From positions 1 to 39,645 of the forward strand of contig JAILHT010000086.1 in the NCBI GenBank assembly GCA_024695665.1: 39,645 bases of DNA, given 5' to 3'. The position numbers and the translations under genes are program-made. Positions 24,642-32,257 of this stretch are shown piece after piece (positions within the stretch are counted from its first letter, which is position 1; every line of letters starts with the position of its first letter). Under the pieces are notes generated by a model. The model saw only the letters and a program-made list of their open reading frames with translations, searched no databases and was not told the DNA's origin. Source of the DNA: Lachnospiraceae bacterium (GTDB taxonomy: Bacteria > Bacillota > Clostridia > Lachnospirales > Lachnospiraceae).

Positions 24642-27290
24642 ATGAGCAAGGAACTTGCAAAAACCTATGATCCTAAAGATATTGAGGATCGTCTTTACAA
24701 AAAGTGGGAAGACAACGGATATTTTCATGCAGAGCCGGACAGAAGCAAAAAGCCGTTCACTATAGTGATGCCGCCTCCAAATATCACGGGACAGCTCCAT
24801 ATGGGACATGCTCTTGACAACACAATGCAGGATATCCTTATCAGATACAAGAGAATGCAGGGTTACAATGCACTCTGGCAGCCGGGAACAGACCATGCGG
24901 CCATCGCAACGGAAGTCAAGGTTATCGCTGCTTTGAAAGAGCAGGGAATTGACAAGGATGAGCTCGGAAGAGAGGGATTCCTTGAGAAATGCTGGGACTG
25001 GAGAAAAGAGTACGGCGGAAGAATCGTTAAGCAGTTAAAGAAGATGGGATCATCAGCAGACTGGAGCAGAGAGCGTTTCACAATGGACGAGGGATGTTCG
25101 GATGCGGTTCTTGAGGTATTTACCCGTCTTTATGAAAAAGGATGGATATACAAGGGATCACGTATAGTAAACTGGTGCCCTTGTTGTCAGACATCAATCT
25201 CCGATGCAGAGGTTATTCACGAAGATCAGGACGGATTCTTCTGGCATATAAATTATCCGGTAGTCGGCGAGGAAGGCAGATTTGTCGAGATTGCCACAAC
25301 AAGACCGGAAACACTTTTCGGAGATACCGCAGTAGCTGTAAATCCGGAGGACGAAAGATACAAAGATATCGTGGGCAAGATGCTCAAACTCCCTTGCACG
25401 GACAGAGAGATTCCTGTAATTGCAGACAGCTATGTAGACAAGGAGTTCGGAACAGGATGCGTAAAGATCACACCTGCTCATGACCCTAACGATTTTGAGG
25501 TTGGAAAGAGACACGGACTCGAGGAAATCGTTGTAATAGAAGACGACGGAAGAATGTCAAAATGTGTCGGAAAATGTGCCGGAATGGACAGATATGAGTG
25601 CAGAGAAGCACTTGTAAAAGATCTTGAAGCACAGGGACTTCTCGTAAAGGTTGTACCTCATACACATGCTGTAGGAACACATGACAGATGCGGAACAACC
25701 GTTGAGCCTATGATCAAGCAGCAGTGGTTTGTAAAGATGGATGAGATGATCAAACCGGCTGTTGAATGTATCAAGAACGGAGATGTAAAGCTTCTTCCAA
25801 AGAGAATGGAGAAGACATATTTCAACTGGACAGACAATATCAGAGACTGGTGTATATCAAGACAGCTCTGGTGGGGACACAGAATTCCGGCATACTACTG
25901 CGAGGATTGCGGAGAGATGACCGTATCAAAGACCGCGCCTAAGGTTTGTCCAAAATGCGGAAGCACACATCTCAAACAGGATGAGGATACTCTTGATACA
26001 TGGTTCTCATCTGCGCTTTGGCCTTTCTCCACCTTGGGATGGCCGGACAAGACAGAAGATCTTGACTATTTTTATCCGAATGATGTGCTTGTCACAGGAT
26101 ATGACATCATATTCTTCTGGGTTATCAGAATGATATTCTCAGGCTATGAGCAGATGGGAAAAGCTCCTTTCAACACCGTTCTCTTCCATGGACTTGTAAG
26201 AGACTCACAAGGTCGAAAGATGAGCAAATCCTTGGGAAACGGTATCGATCCGCTCGAGGTTATAGACAAATACGGAGCAGATGCGCTCAGACTTACACTT
26301 ATCACCGGAAATGCACCGGGAAATGATATGCGTTTCTATTGGGAGAGAGTCGAGTCATCAAGAAACTTTGCAAACAAGGTATGGAACGCTTCAAGATATA
26401 TAATGATGAACATCGGCGACGAGGAACTCAAAAAACCTGAGACGGCAGATCTCACAGCCGAGGATAAGTGGATACTCTCAAAGGTAAACACCCTCACAAA
26501 AGATGTAACAGAAAACATGGACAAATTTGAGTTGGGAATAGCAGTTCAGAAGGTTTATGATTTCATCTGGGATGAGTTCTGTGACTGGTACATCGAGATG
26601 ACAAAGCGTCGCATCTGGAATAAGGAGAATGACAAGAAGGCCGCAAATACAGCACTCTGGGTACTCAGAGAGGTGCTTAGCGACAGTCTTAAACTGCTTC
26701 ATCCTTACATGCCGTTTGTCACTGAAGAGATATACTGTACTCTTCTTCCAAACGAGGAGACTATCATGCTCGCAGAGTGGCCTACATATAAGGAGGAGAG
26801 AAACTTCCCTGAGGAGGAGAGTGCCGTATCGAGATGCAAGGAACTTGTAAAAGCTGTCAGAAACAGAAGAAACGAGATGAATGTAGCACCTTCGAGAAAG
26901 GCAGCCGTACATATCGTATCAGATAATAAAGAAGTGCTTTCTATGTTTGAAAAACTCAAAGATATGTATGCATCTTTGATGTATGCCGGAGAGGTATATA
27001 CTTCTTCCACCACAGAAAATATAGGAGATGATGCGGTTTCAATAGTTATCCCTGATGCTGTTGTATACATACCTCTGGCAGAGCTTGTCGACATGGAAGC
27101 CGAGAAGGAACGTCTCACAAAAGAGAAGGAGCGCCTAACAAAAGAACTTCAGAGATCAAGGGGAATGCTTTCAAATGAGAAATTTATCTCAAAAGCACCT
27201 GAGGCAAAGGTCAATGAGGAGAAAGAAAAACTGGCAAAATATGAGCAGATGATGGAGCAGGTGGAAGCACAGCTTGCTGCGCTCAATTGA
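24642..27290 (+). CDS. valS: Valine--tRNA ligase
   Basis: ValRS charges tRNA-Val and edits misacylated Thr. This class Ia enzyme has 882 residues. The HIGH box is HMGH at 53-56 after PPPNITGQL; KMSKS follows GRKMSKSLGNG near 526-530; a zinc-type pair occurs at NWCPCC near 180 and another at YCEDCGE...CPKCG near 420-445. The editing domain includes TTRPETLFGDTAV. The last 65 residues form the C-terminal coiled-coil arm that grips tRNA (EKERLTKEKERLTKEL). I start at ATG 24642 (GAGG upstream); the upstream in-frame start would add 29 residues in a promoter region. Confidence 0.97.
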   Translation: MSKELAKTYDPKDIEDRLYKKWEDNGYFHAEPDRSKKPFTIVMPPPNITGQLHMGHALDNTMQDILIRYKRMQGYNALWQPGTDHAAIATEVKVIAALKEQGIDKDELGREGFLEKCWDWRKEYGGRIVKQLKKMGSSADWSRERFTMDEGCSDAVLEVFTRLYEKGWIYKGSRIVNWCPCCQTSISDAEVIHEDQDGFFWHINYPVVGEEGRFVEIATTRPETLFGDTAVAVNPEDERYKDIVGKMLKLPCTDREIPVIADSYVDKEFGTGCVKITPAHDPNDFEVGKRHGLEEIVVIEDDGRMSKCVGKCAGMDRYECREALVKDLEAQGLLVKVVPHTHAVGTHDRCGTTVEPMIKQQWFVKMDEMIKPAVECIKNGDVKLLPKRMEKTYFNWTDNIRDWCISRQLWWGHRIPAYYCEDCGEMTVSKTAPKVCPKCGSTHLKQDEDTLDTWFSSALWPFSTLGWPDKTEDLDYFYPNDVLVTGYDIIFFWVIRMIFSGYEQMGKAPFNTVLFHGLVRDSQGRKMSKSLGNGIDPLEVIDKYGADALRLTLITGNAPGNDMRFYWERVESSRNFANKVWNASRYIMMNIGDEELKKPETADLTAEDKWILSKVNTLTKDVTENMDKFELGIAVQKVYDFIWDEFCDWYIEMTKRRIWNKENDKKAANTALWVLREVLSDSLKLLHPYMPFVTEEIYCTLLPNEETIMLAEWPTYKEERNFPEEESAVSRCKELVKAVRNRRNEMNVAPSRKAAVHIVSDNKEVLSMFEKLKDMYASLMYAGEVYTSSTTENIGDDAVSIVIPDAVVYIPLAELVDMEAEKERLTKEKERLTKELQRSRGMLSNEKFISKAPEAKVNEEKEKLAKYEQMMEQVEAQLAALN

Positions 27291-27355
27291 AAAGAATGCT
27301 GATTTGTGATAACATATCATAGAGTATTTGTCTTTATAAATACAGGCGGGGACAT

Positions 27356-28735
27356 ATGACAATAAAAGAACCTATGGTAAACATAAGCGGGGACGAGATG
27401 GAAGCATATATATATCTTCCGGTACCCTCTGATATCACAAGCGAATATAAAGTTGGAGAGCTTATTGAAGTCCTGAAGAAATACAAGGTTATTTCGGGGA
27501 TAGATCAAGAGGCTCTCCTTAATATGGTTAAAGGGCATATATATCTCCGTGAAGTACTTGTGGCCAAAGGCAGAGAGGCTACGGAAGGACAGGACGGATA
27601 TTACAAATTCGAATTCGAACTCAAAAAAGCCGATGAGGAATTTGACAACGGACCCGCAGATGATTTGGATTATTCCAGTTACAAAAATATGGAGCTCGTG
27701 GAAAAGGGCGATCTGGTGGCAACCTACGTTCCTGCTGTCCACGGCACGAACGGTTATACCGTTACAGGGCGAATCCTTCCGGCGAAGGTGGTAAGACAAT
27801 TGCCTCCGCTCAAAGGACGCGGAATCGAAAAGAATTCTGACGGAAAGTATATTGCGTCAGAGTCGGGAAGAATAGATATAGTTGGGGATCGTGTAATGAT
27901 TCATCCCCTTATATATATTGATGACGATTTGACAAGGACCGATGAGCCGATAGGTTTCAGAGGCGATGTCGTCGTCCATGGAAATGTGAACACAGGTGCA
28001 AAGATTTCAGCAACCGGAAATGTAATAGTTGACGGAGTGGTAGAAGGCGCAATCATTGATGCAGGGGGAGATCTGCTTGTAAGAGGCGGTATCTCCGGAA
28101 ACAATCTCGCGGAGATAAATGCAAAAGGAAAGATTGTTGCGAGATTTATAGAGCGCGCAAGTGTGAGAGGTGAGGGTTCGCTTCGCACAGATATTATTAT
28201 GGACTCTGAGATCAGCGTGCTCGGAAAGATTTCGGTCGTCAGCGGAAAGGGAACTATTCTTGGTGGAATGGTTCACTCGCTTGTGGGTATTGAGGCAAAC
28301 GACGTCGGAAACAATGCCGAGCTTCCAACCAGAATAAGAATAGGTGTAGCGCCCGAAGATATGGAAAAAGTGCTCGCTTTAAACAAGGCGAATGCCGACT
28401 ATGAGATGAGCATTATGAAGGCAAACAATTATTTAAAACATTGTGAAGAGAGAGAGATACTCGAGGGGATTTCTCTTAAGGAGGATCCGGACAGACTTGC
28501 AGTTTTGAAGGCAAAGATACAGGCCACAAGCAAGCAGGCTTTAACCAGAGCAGAGCTTAAGGTTCGTATGGAGCATATGGCAAGGGGAACCGGAGCGATG
28601 CTTGTAGTAAATCATGATTTTTATCCTAAGACAACAGTCTACTATGAGGATTTGAAATTGGAGAACACCAACATAAAGACAGGTGTTTATGTTAAAAAAT
28701 TGGGAAAGAGACTGAAAATAGACAGTCTTAACTGA
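27356..28735 (+). CDS. FapA/DUF342-family polymer-like protein
   Basis: A 459-residue cytoplasmic protein of the DUF342 (FapA) family, named from flagellar assembly protein A but also present in non-motile bacteria. Residues 1-160 form the N-terminal region; from about 165 the sequence turns into a right-handed beta-helix-like array with repeating short strands (GDVVVHGNVNTGAKISATG, then VIVDGVVEGAIIDAGGDL, then VRGGISG) that continues to about 325. A helical stalk follows (MEKVLALNKANADYEMSIM...). The family's function is not settled; relatives have been proposed to bind membranes or organise cell-pole proteins. GGCGGGG precedes the ATG. The stop TGA overlaps the start of the small gene downstream. 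Confidence 0.85.
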   Translation: MTIKEPMVNISGDEMEAYIYLPVPSDITSEYKVGELIEVLKKYKVISGIDQEALLNMVKGHIYLREVLVAKGREATEGQDGYYKFEFELKKADEEFDNGPADDLDYSSYKNMELVEKGDLVATYVPAVHGTNGYTVTGRILPAKVVRQLPPLKGRGIEKNSDGKYIASESGRIDIVGDRVMIHPLIYIDDDLTRTDEPIGFRGDVVVHGNVNTGAKISATGNVIVDGVVEGAIIDAGGDLLVRGGISGNNLAEINAKGKIVARFIERASVRGEGSLRTDIIMDSEISVLGKISVVSGKGTILGGMVHSLVGIEANDVGNNAELPTRIRIGVAPEDMEKVLALNKANADYEMSIMKANNYLKHCEEREILEGISLKEDPDRLAVLKAKIQATSKQALTRAELKVRMEHMARGTGAMLVVNHDFYPKTTVYYEDLKLENTNIKTGVYVKKLGKRLKIDSLN

Positions 28736-28899
28736 TGGAGGATTTGTTCGATATGTTAGATTTCGAAGAAGAACTTAAAAAATTTGCCCCTAGTCTCGAG
28801 GTGGAGGATGCAGAGGATGCAATCTATGCCAGAGAACTTCATGATATAAATGATATTTTGATGGAAGTAATGAGAGAAAAAGAAAATAACAACCGCTAA
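28735..28899 (+). CDS. Small acidic protein coupled to the FapA-like gene
   Basis: A 54-codon frame begins in the TGATG overlap with the FapA-like stop (MEDLFDMLDFEEELKKF...) and ends at TAA 28897-28899. It is strongly acidic in its first half and ends in a charged helix (INDILMEVMREKENNN). An alternative start is ATG 28753, which has GGAGG 11 bases upstream; both give the same frame. The downstream gene starts 17 bases later, so it fills an otherwise odd gap in a tight operon. Codon style and position argue for a real protein. Family unknown; it might be a partner of the FapA-like protein or the TPR protein. Confidence 0.58.
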   Translation: MEDLFDMLDFEEELKKFAPSLEVEDAEDAIYARELHDINDILMEVMREKENNNR

Positions 28900-28916
28900 G
28901 GGGACAGGATACCGAT

Positions 28917-30389
28917 ATGAAATGTTACAGATGTGGTGCGGAGCTTTCAAAAAGCAACAGATGCACGGAGTGCGGCGCCGACGTCAGATTATATAAAAAA
29001 ATAATGCAGACCTCAAACTTTTATTACAACGAGGGCCTTGAGAGAGCACAGGTCAGGGATCTGACCGGAGCCATCGAATCGTTGACTAAGAGTCTCAGTC
29101 TGAACAAGTACAACAAGGACGCAAGAAACCTTCTCGGCCTTGTTTATTTTGAGGTTGGAGAGACCGTATCTGCTTTGAGTGAATGGGTCATAAGCAGAAA
29201 CTTTGACAACAAGAATAATGATGCGAGCAGATACTTGAAGGAGATACAGAACAATCCTTCAAAGCTTGATGCAATAAATCAGACCATTAAGAAATACAAC
29301 CAGGCGCTTGCCTACTGCAGACAGGACAGCAGAGATCTTGCAATCATACAGTTAAAGAAAGTTATTGCACTAAATCCAAAGCTGGTTAAAGCCCATCAGC
29401 TCATGGCTCTTCTTTACATAGAGGAAGGTCAGTTTGAAAGGGCAAAAAAGTGTCTCAGATCTGCGATGAAGATTGACGAGGGCAACACACAGACACTCCG
29501 TTATCTCAAGGAAGTTAATCAGAAACTCAAAGAGAATACAGGAAACAAGAAAAAGAAAAAAGATGATATTTTAACATATCAGAGCGGAAATGAGACTATC
29601 ATAATGCCGAGGACATTCACCGAGACTTCGATGGTGCATACCATAGTGAATCTTGTCATAGGAATCGTACTCGGTATATGCGTATGCATATTTTTGATAG
29701 TCCCGAATATGAAAAAAAATGAGACGAGTTCTGTGAATGCCACCTTAAAGGAGGTAAATGATACACTTGCCACAAAGGAACAGACCATATCATCGCTTGA
29801 GGCTGAGATAGAGGAGATGCAGTCGACTCTCGATGAGGCAAACAAGAGCATCGAAGACTCGGATACGAAACTAAACAGCTACAAGCAGCTCATAAATGCA
29901 TACAACTATGTTGTGGCAGAGGATCTTGAAAGTGCGGGAAATGCCCTTTCATCAGTGAATGCGGATGACCTTTCCGATGATATGAAGGCACTTTATGAGT
30001 CACTTCTTGCCAGTGTTAACGAACAGTATATAGTAAGCCTTTATGAGAGCGGATATTCGGCATATAACAGCGGTGATGACGAGACAGCCATAGCAGCCTT
30101 GTTTAAAGTTGTCGAGATGGAGGAAGATTACGAGGACGGAAATGCAATGTTCTATCTCGGACAGGCATACAGACGAAGTGGGGATCTTGCAAGTGCGGTG
30201 ACATATTTTACCAGATTTGTTGAGCTTCATCCGGGAACACAGAGAGCCTCCACAGCACAGACATATATAAACCAATATGAGGCGTCAGGCGATACAGCCG
30301 GCACAACAACTACGACAGATACAACTGATGCAACAGGTACGACAGATACAACTGATACAACGGGTGTTACAACCGATACGGTTCAGTAA
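28917..30389 (+). CDS. Zinc-ribbon and TPR membrane protein with Thr-rich tail
   Basis: A 490-residue protein that opens with a zinc ribbon (CYRCGAELSKSNRCTECGAD, residues 3-22). TPR-like helices follow (about 33-200), then a basic stretch KKKKK near 210, one membrane segment at about 242-265 (IVNLVIGIVLGICVCIFLIV), a coiled coil (about 275-325), more TPR-like repeats outside (about 365-450), and a Thr/Asp-rich low-complexity tail (455-490). Orientation by the positive-inside rule puts the zinc ribbon in the cytoplasm and the second TPR block outside. GGGGACAGGA lies before the ATG. The layout suggests a transmembrane scaffold linking the cytoplasm to the envelope; no enzymatic motif is visible. 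Confidence 0.82.
   Translation: MKCYRCGAELSKSNRCTECGADVRLYKKIMQTSNFYYNEGLERAQVRDLTGAIESLTKSLSLNKYNKDARNLLGLVYFEVGETVSALSEWVISRNFDNKNNDASRYLKEIQNNPSKLDAINQTIKKYNQALAYCRQDSRDLAIIQLKKVIALNPKLVKAHQLMALLYIEEGQFERAKKCLRSAMKIDEGNTQTLRYLKEVNQKLKENTGNKKKKKDDILTYQSGNETIIMPRTFTETSMVHTIVNLVIGIVLGICVCIFLIVPNMKKNETSSVNATLKEVNDTLATKEQTISSLEAEIEEMQSTLDEANKSIEDSDTKLNSYKQLINAYNYVVAEDLESAGNALSSVNADDLSDDMKALYESLLASVNEQYIVSLYESGYSAYNSGDDETAIAALFKVVEMEEDYEDGNAMFYLGQAYRRSGDLASAVTYFTRFVELHPGTQRASTAQTYINQYEASGDTAGTTTTTDTTDATGTTDTTDTTGVTTDTVQ
30312..30365 (+). repeat. Two tandem 27-base repeats in the Thr-rich tail
   Basis: Two copies of a 27-base unit (30312-30338 and 30339-30365) differ at two positions and each encode a nine-residue Thr/Asp/Gly unit (TTDTTDxTG). 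Such units are prone to copy-number change. Confidence 0.8.
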
Positions 30390-30403
30390 CACCGGGAGAT
30401 TTT

Positions 30404-30853
30404 ATGACTTTTACTATTAATGATATTCTAAGAAACGATATGCTTGTCAGCGCCCTATTCAGCTGGGCGGCTGCACAGTTTTTGAAGACAATAATATATG
30501 CGATAATAAACAAATCGATTGATTTTACAAGACTTGTGGGTGACGGAGGTATGCCGAGCGGACATTCGGCGACAGTCACCGCACTGAGTGTCACAGCAGC
30601 AATAGAATACGGACTTGATTCTCCGGTTTTTGCACTTGCATTTGTATTTGCCATAGTCGTTATGCATGATGCTATGGGAGTAAGACTCGAGGCCAGCAAA
30701 CATGCTGTAATGTTAAACAATCTTTTTGAACTGTTAGATCCTGAGATATCGCCTGAGCAGAAATTGAAAGAATTCTTAGGGCACACTCCGACGCAGGTTG
30801 TTGCAGGCGCCATACTTGGATTTTTGGTTGCAATTGTATACTATTTTATGTAG
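30404..30853 (+). CDS. Divergent PAP2 (DUF212) membrane protein
   Basis: A 149-residue membrane protein of the divergent PAP2 family (DUF212), related to acid phosphatases and vanadium haloperoxidases. The core GDGGMPSGHSATVTALS near 48 carries the PAP2-type SGH motif, and HDAMGVRLEASKHA near 87 gives a second His/Arg group; the last membrane helix (VVAGAILGFLVAIVYYF) ends the protein. Canonical PAP2 enzymes need further motifs, so activity on lipid phosphates is likely but unproven. GGGAG lies seven bases before the ATG. It is the last gene of the valS-fapA stretch; the promoter for the MFS attenuator overlaps its 3' end. Confidence 0.88.
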   Translation: MTFTINDILRNDMLVSALFSWAAAQFLKTIIYAIINKSIDFTRLVGDGGMPSGHSATVTALSVTAAIEYGLDSPVFALAFVFAIVVMHDAMGVRLEASKHAVMLNNLFELLDPEISPEQKLKEFLGHTPTQVVAGAILGFLVAIVYYFM

Positions 30854-30856
30854 AAT
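30828..30856 (+). promoter_or_regulatory. Candidate promoter of the MFS attenuator
   Basis: TTGCAA and TAGAAT are spaced 17 bases apart, starting inside the last codons of the PAP2 gene. The predicted start near 30863 leaves about 40 bases before the leader ATG. Readthrough from the upstream operon is possible because no terminator lies between. Confidence 0.45.
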
Positions 30857-30902
30857 AAGCAAAAGCAAGAAAACAGTAAAACAAAGCTTAAAGGGCAGTA
30901 AT

Positions 30903-30986
30903 ATGTATTGGAAAACAGCTAATATACATCTTCAAAATGGAAACAACTATCCGTGTGACGGGGATAGTGCGTCCATTTTTAGGTAG
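30903..30986 (+). CDS. Leader peptide (27 codons) of the MFS attenuator
   Basis: A short ORF with a good ribosome binding site (AAAGGG, 30890-30895, seven bases before ATG) encodes MYWKTANIHL...GDSASIFR and stops with TAG at 30984-30986. It covers segment 1 (codons 15-17) and segment 2 (codons 20-23) of the attenuator, and its stop codon lies inside a small hairpin (AGGTA-GAAT-TACCT, 30981-30994). That placement is what a ribosome-sensing leader needs. I do not see a run of one amino-acid codon, so stalling by an inhibitor is more likely than by charged-tRNA shortage. Product function as a peptide is not expected. Confidence 0.7.
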   Translation: MYWKTANIHLQNGNNYPCDGDSASIFR

Positions 30987-31056
30987 AATTACCTCTTTTA
31001 CAGATTGGATCACTATCTCCTTAACAGATTATAATCAAAGTTAAGGAGATTTTTTT
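30946..31056 (+). promoter_or_regulatory. Four-segment attenuator with terminator overlapping the MFS ribosome binding site
   Basis: Segment 1 ACTATCC (30946-30952) pairs perfectly with GGATAGT (30962-30968). The same segment 2, extended to GGGGATAGTG (30960-30969), pairs with CACTATCTCC (31011-31020, one G-U), and TCC/GGA (30972-30974 with 31007-31009) extends that helix. ATCTCCTTAAC (31015-31025) pairs perfectly with GTTAAGGAGAT (31040-31050), followed by a run of seven T's (31050-31056) right up to the MFS ATG. The 1:2 and 3:4 helices can coexist; the 2:3 helix excludes both. The 3:4 helix also hides AAGGAG, the MFS ribosome binding site. This is the arrangement of classic attenuation with an added translational lock. 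Confidence 0.78.
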
Positions 31057-32172
31057 ATGAATAAATTCAGTATCAAAAAACAGATTTCAACTTTATATGC
31101 ATCTACGGTTTTGGGGAGATTGTCACTTACCGGAGCCTGGGTTGCAATCCTTGCGGCAAGAGGATACTCACTGGCTGAGATAGGATTTGCGGAGACGGTT
31201 TTTCATGCGGCAAGTTTGATTTTTGAGATTCCGTCCGGGGTTCTTGCGGATGTGTTTGGCAGAAAGAAAATGCTTATCATGAGCAGTCTCATGACCTTGA
31301 CCGGCAATCTTATTATGATTTTTTCTTTTAACTTCCCGATGATATGCCTGGCATTTGTTTTCCATGCCATGGGCTACAACTTTGAATCGGGGTCAGGGGA
31401 TGCGCTTGCCTACGATTCGATGAAGTCGGTCGGAGTGGAAGAAAAATACGACAGGTTTGCTTCAAATCAGTTTGTCATATACAGAATATGTAACGGTCTG
31501 TCCACGATGTGTGCGGGGCTTGCTCTTCATATTGGCTACAGACTGGCATACAGCACGGATATAGTGATAGGTATATTTCAGCTTTTGATGTTGTCGTCTC
31601 TCGTTGAAGTCACAATTGAGGAGACAAAAACTAAAGAAGAAGCCATATCGGGACTACAAATGATAAAAGATGAGCTAAAAAAATGCGTTATTGAGAGCGT
31701 TGCTTTTCTTAGAACATCCAAAAGTGCACTGCTTATCATGCTTTGTAATTCATTGGTCGGAGCCGGCGATATACTGCTTTTGTTTTTCCTTCAAGACAAG
31801 CTACTGCTTGCGGATATGCCAAAATGGGCGCTGGGATTTGCGCTTCTTTTCATGGAACTCGGCGGAGTTCTCGGGGCAAAGATCATACTTCTCTTTAAAA
31901 ATATGAGATACAGACTTGTATTCTTTATAACGGGTGCACTTGTTGTATCAGCGATTCTCGTTGAGCACACCGGTATTTTATGGTTGATGACTTTAGGTGG
32001 TTTTGTCGCAGCTATGAGTGATGATGCACTTCAGCTTAGAAGTACAACAATGCTTCAACAGTTGATACCTTCTGAACAGAGAGCTACCTTGATATCGGTT
32101 GACTCGTTTATGTTTTCAATGATAATGATTGTGCTCTCGCCGATTGCAGGATTGTTTTTTACGGTGTGGTAA
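31057..32172 (+). CDS. MFS exporter, attenuator-controlled, probably lacking the twelfth membrane segment
   Basis: A 371-residue major facilitator transporter. Motif A of the TM2-TM3 loop is present (PSGVLADVFGRKK), and eleven hydrophobic segments can be counted, ending with ISVDSFMFSMIMIVLSPIAGLFF and then Trp-stop; relatives usually run to about 400 residues with a twelfth segment. The start ATG has AAGGAG nine bases upstream, inside the terminator hairpin, and a T-run in between. The protein is likely a drug or metabolite exporter; the leader strongly suggests induction by something that slows translation. The substrate cannot be read from the sequence. A shared terminator follows. The missing end could reflect truncation or a natural short form. 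Confidence 0.84.
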   Translation: MNKFSIKKQISTLYASTVLGRLSLTGAWVAILAARGYSLAEIGFAETVFHAASLIFEIPSGVLADVFGRKKMLIMSSLMTLTGNLIMIFSFNFPMICLAFVFHAMGYNFESGSGDALAYDSMKSVGVEEKYDRFASNQFVIYRICNGLSTMCAGLALHIGYRLAYSTDIVIGIFQLLMLSSLVEVTIEETKTKEEAISGLQMIKDELKKCVIESVAFLRTSKSALLIMLCNSLVGAGDILLLFFLQDKLLLADMPKWALGFALLFMELGGVLGAKIILLFKNMRYRLVFFITGALVVSAILVEHTGILWLMTLGGFVAAMSDDALQLRSTTMLQQLIPSEQRATLISVDSFMFSMIMIVLSPIAGLFFTVW

Positions 32173-32191
32173 AAAAAGTATAGTTAAAAAT

Positions 32192-32234
32192 AGGGTGTTA
32201 CACTAATATATGATTGGTGCGACACCTTATTTTT
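32192..32234. terminator. Bidirectional terminator between MFS and kinase genes
   Basis: AGGGTGT (32192-32198) pairs with ACACCTT (32222-32228), and an inner CAC/GTG extends the stem. TTATTTTT follows on the plus strand and an A-rich flank (AAAAAT) serves as U-tract on the minus strand. Confidence 0.7.
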
Positions 32235-32257
32235 ATACCACTGTATCGGTGGCAATA

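Noticed and set aside
30798-30986. A 62-residue protein overlapping the end of the PAP2 gene
   Set aside because: Only the last 27 codons have a ribosome binding site and lie outside the PAP2 gene; the upstream part is a shadow frame.
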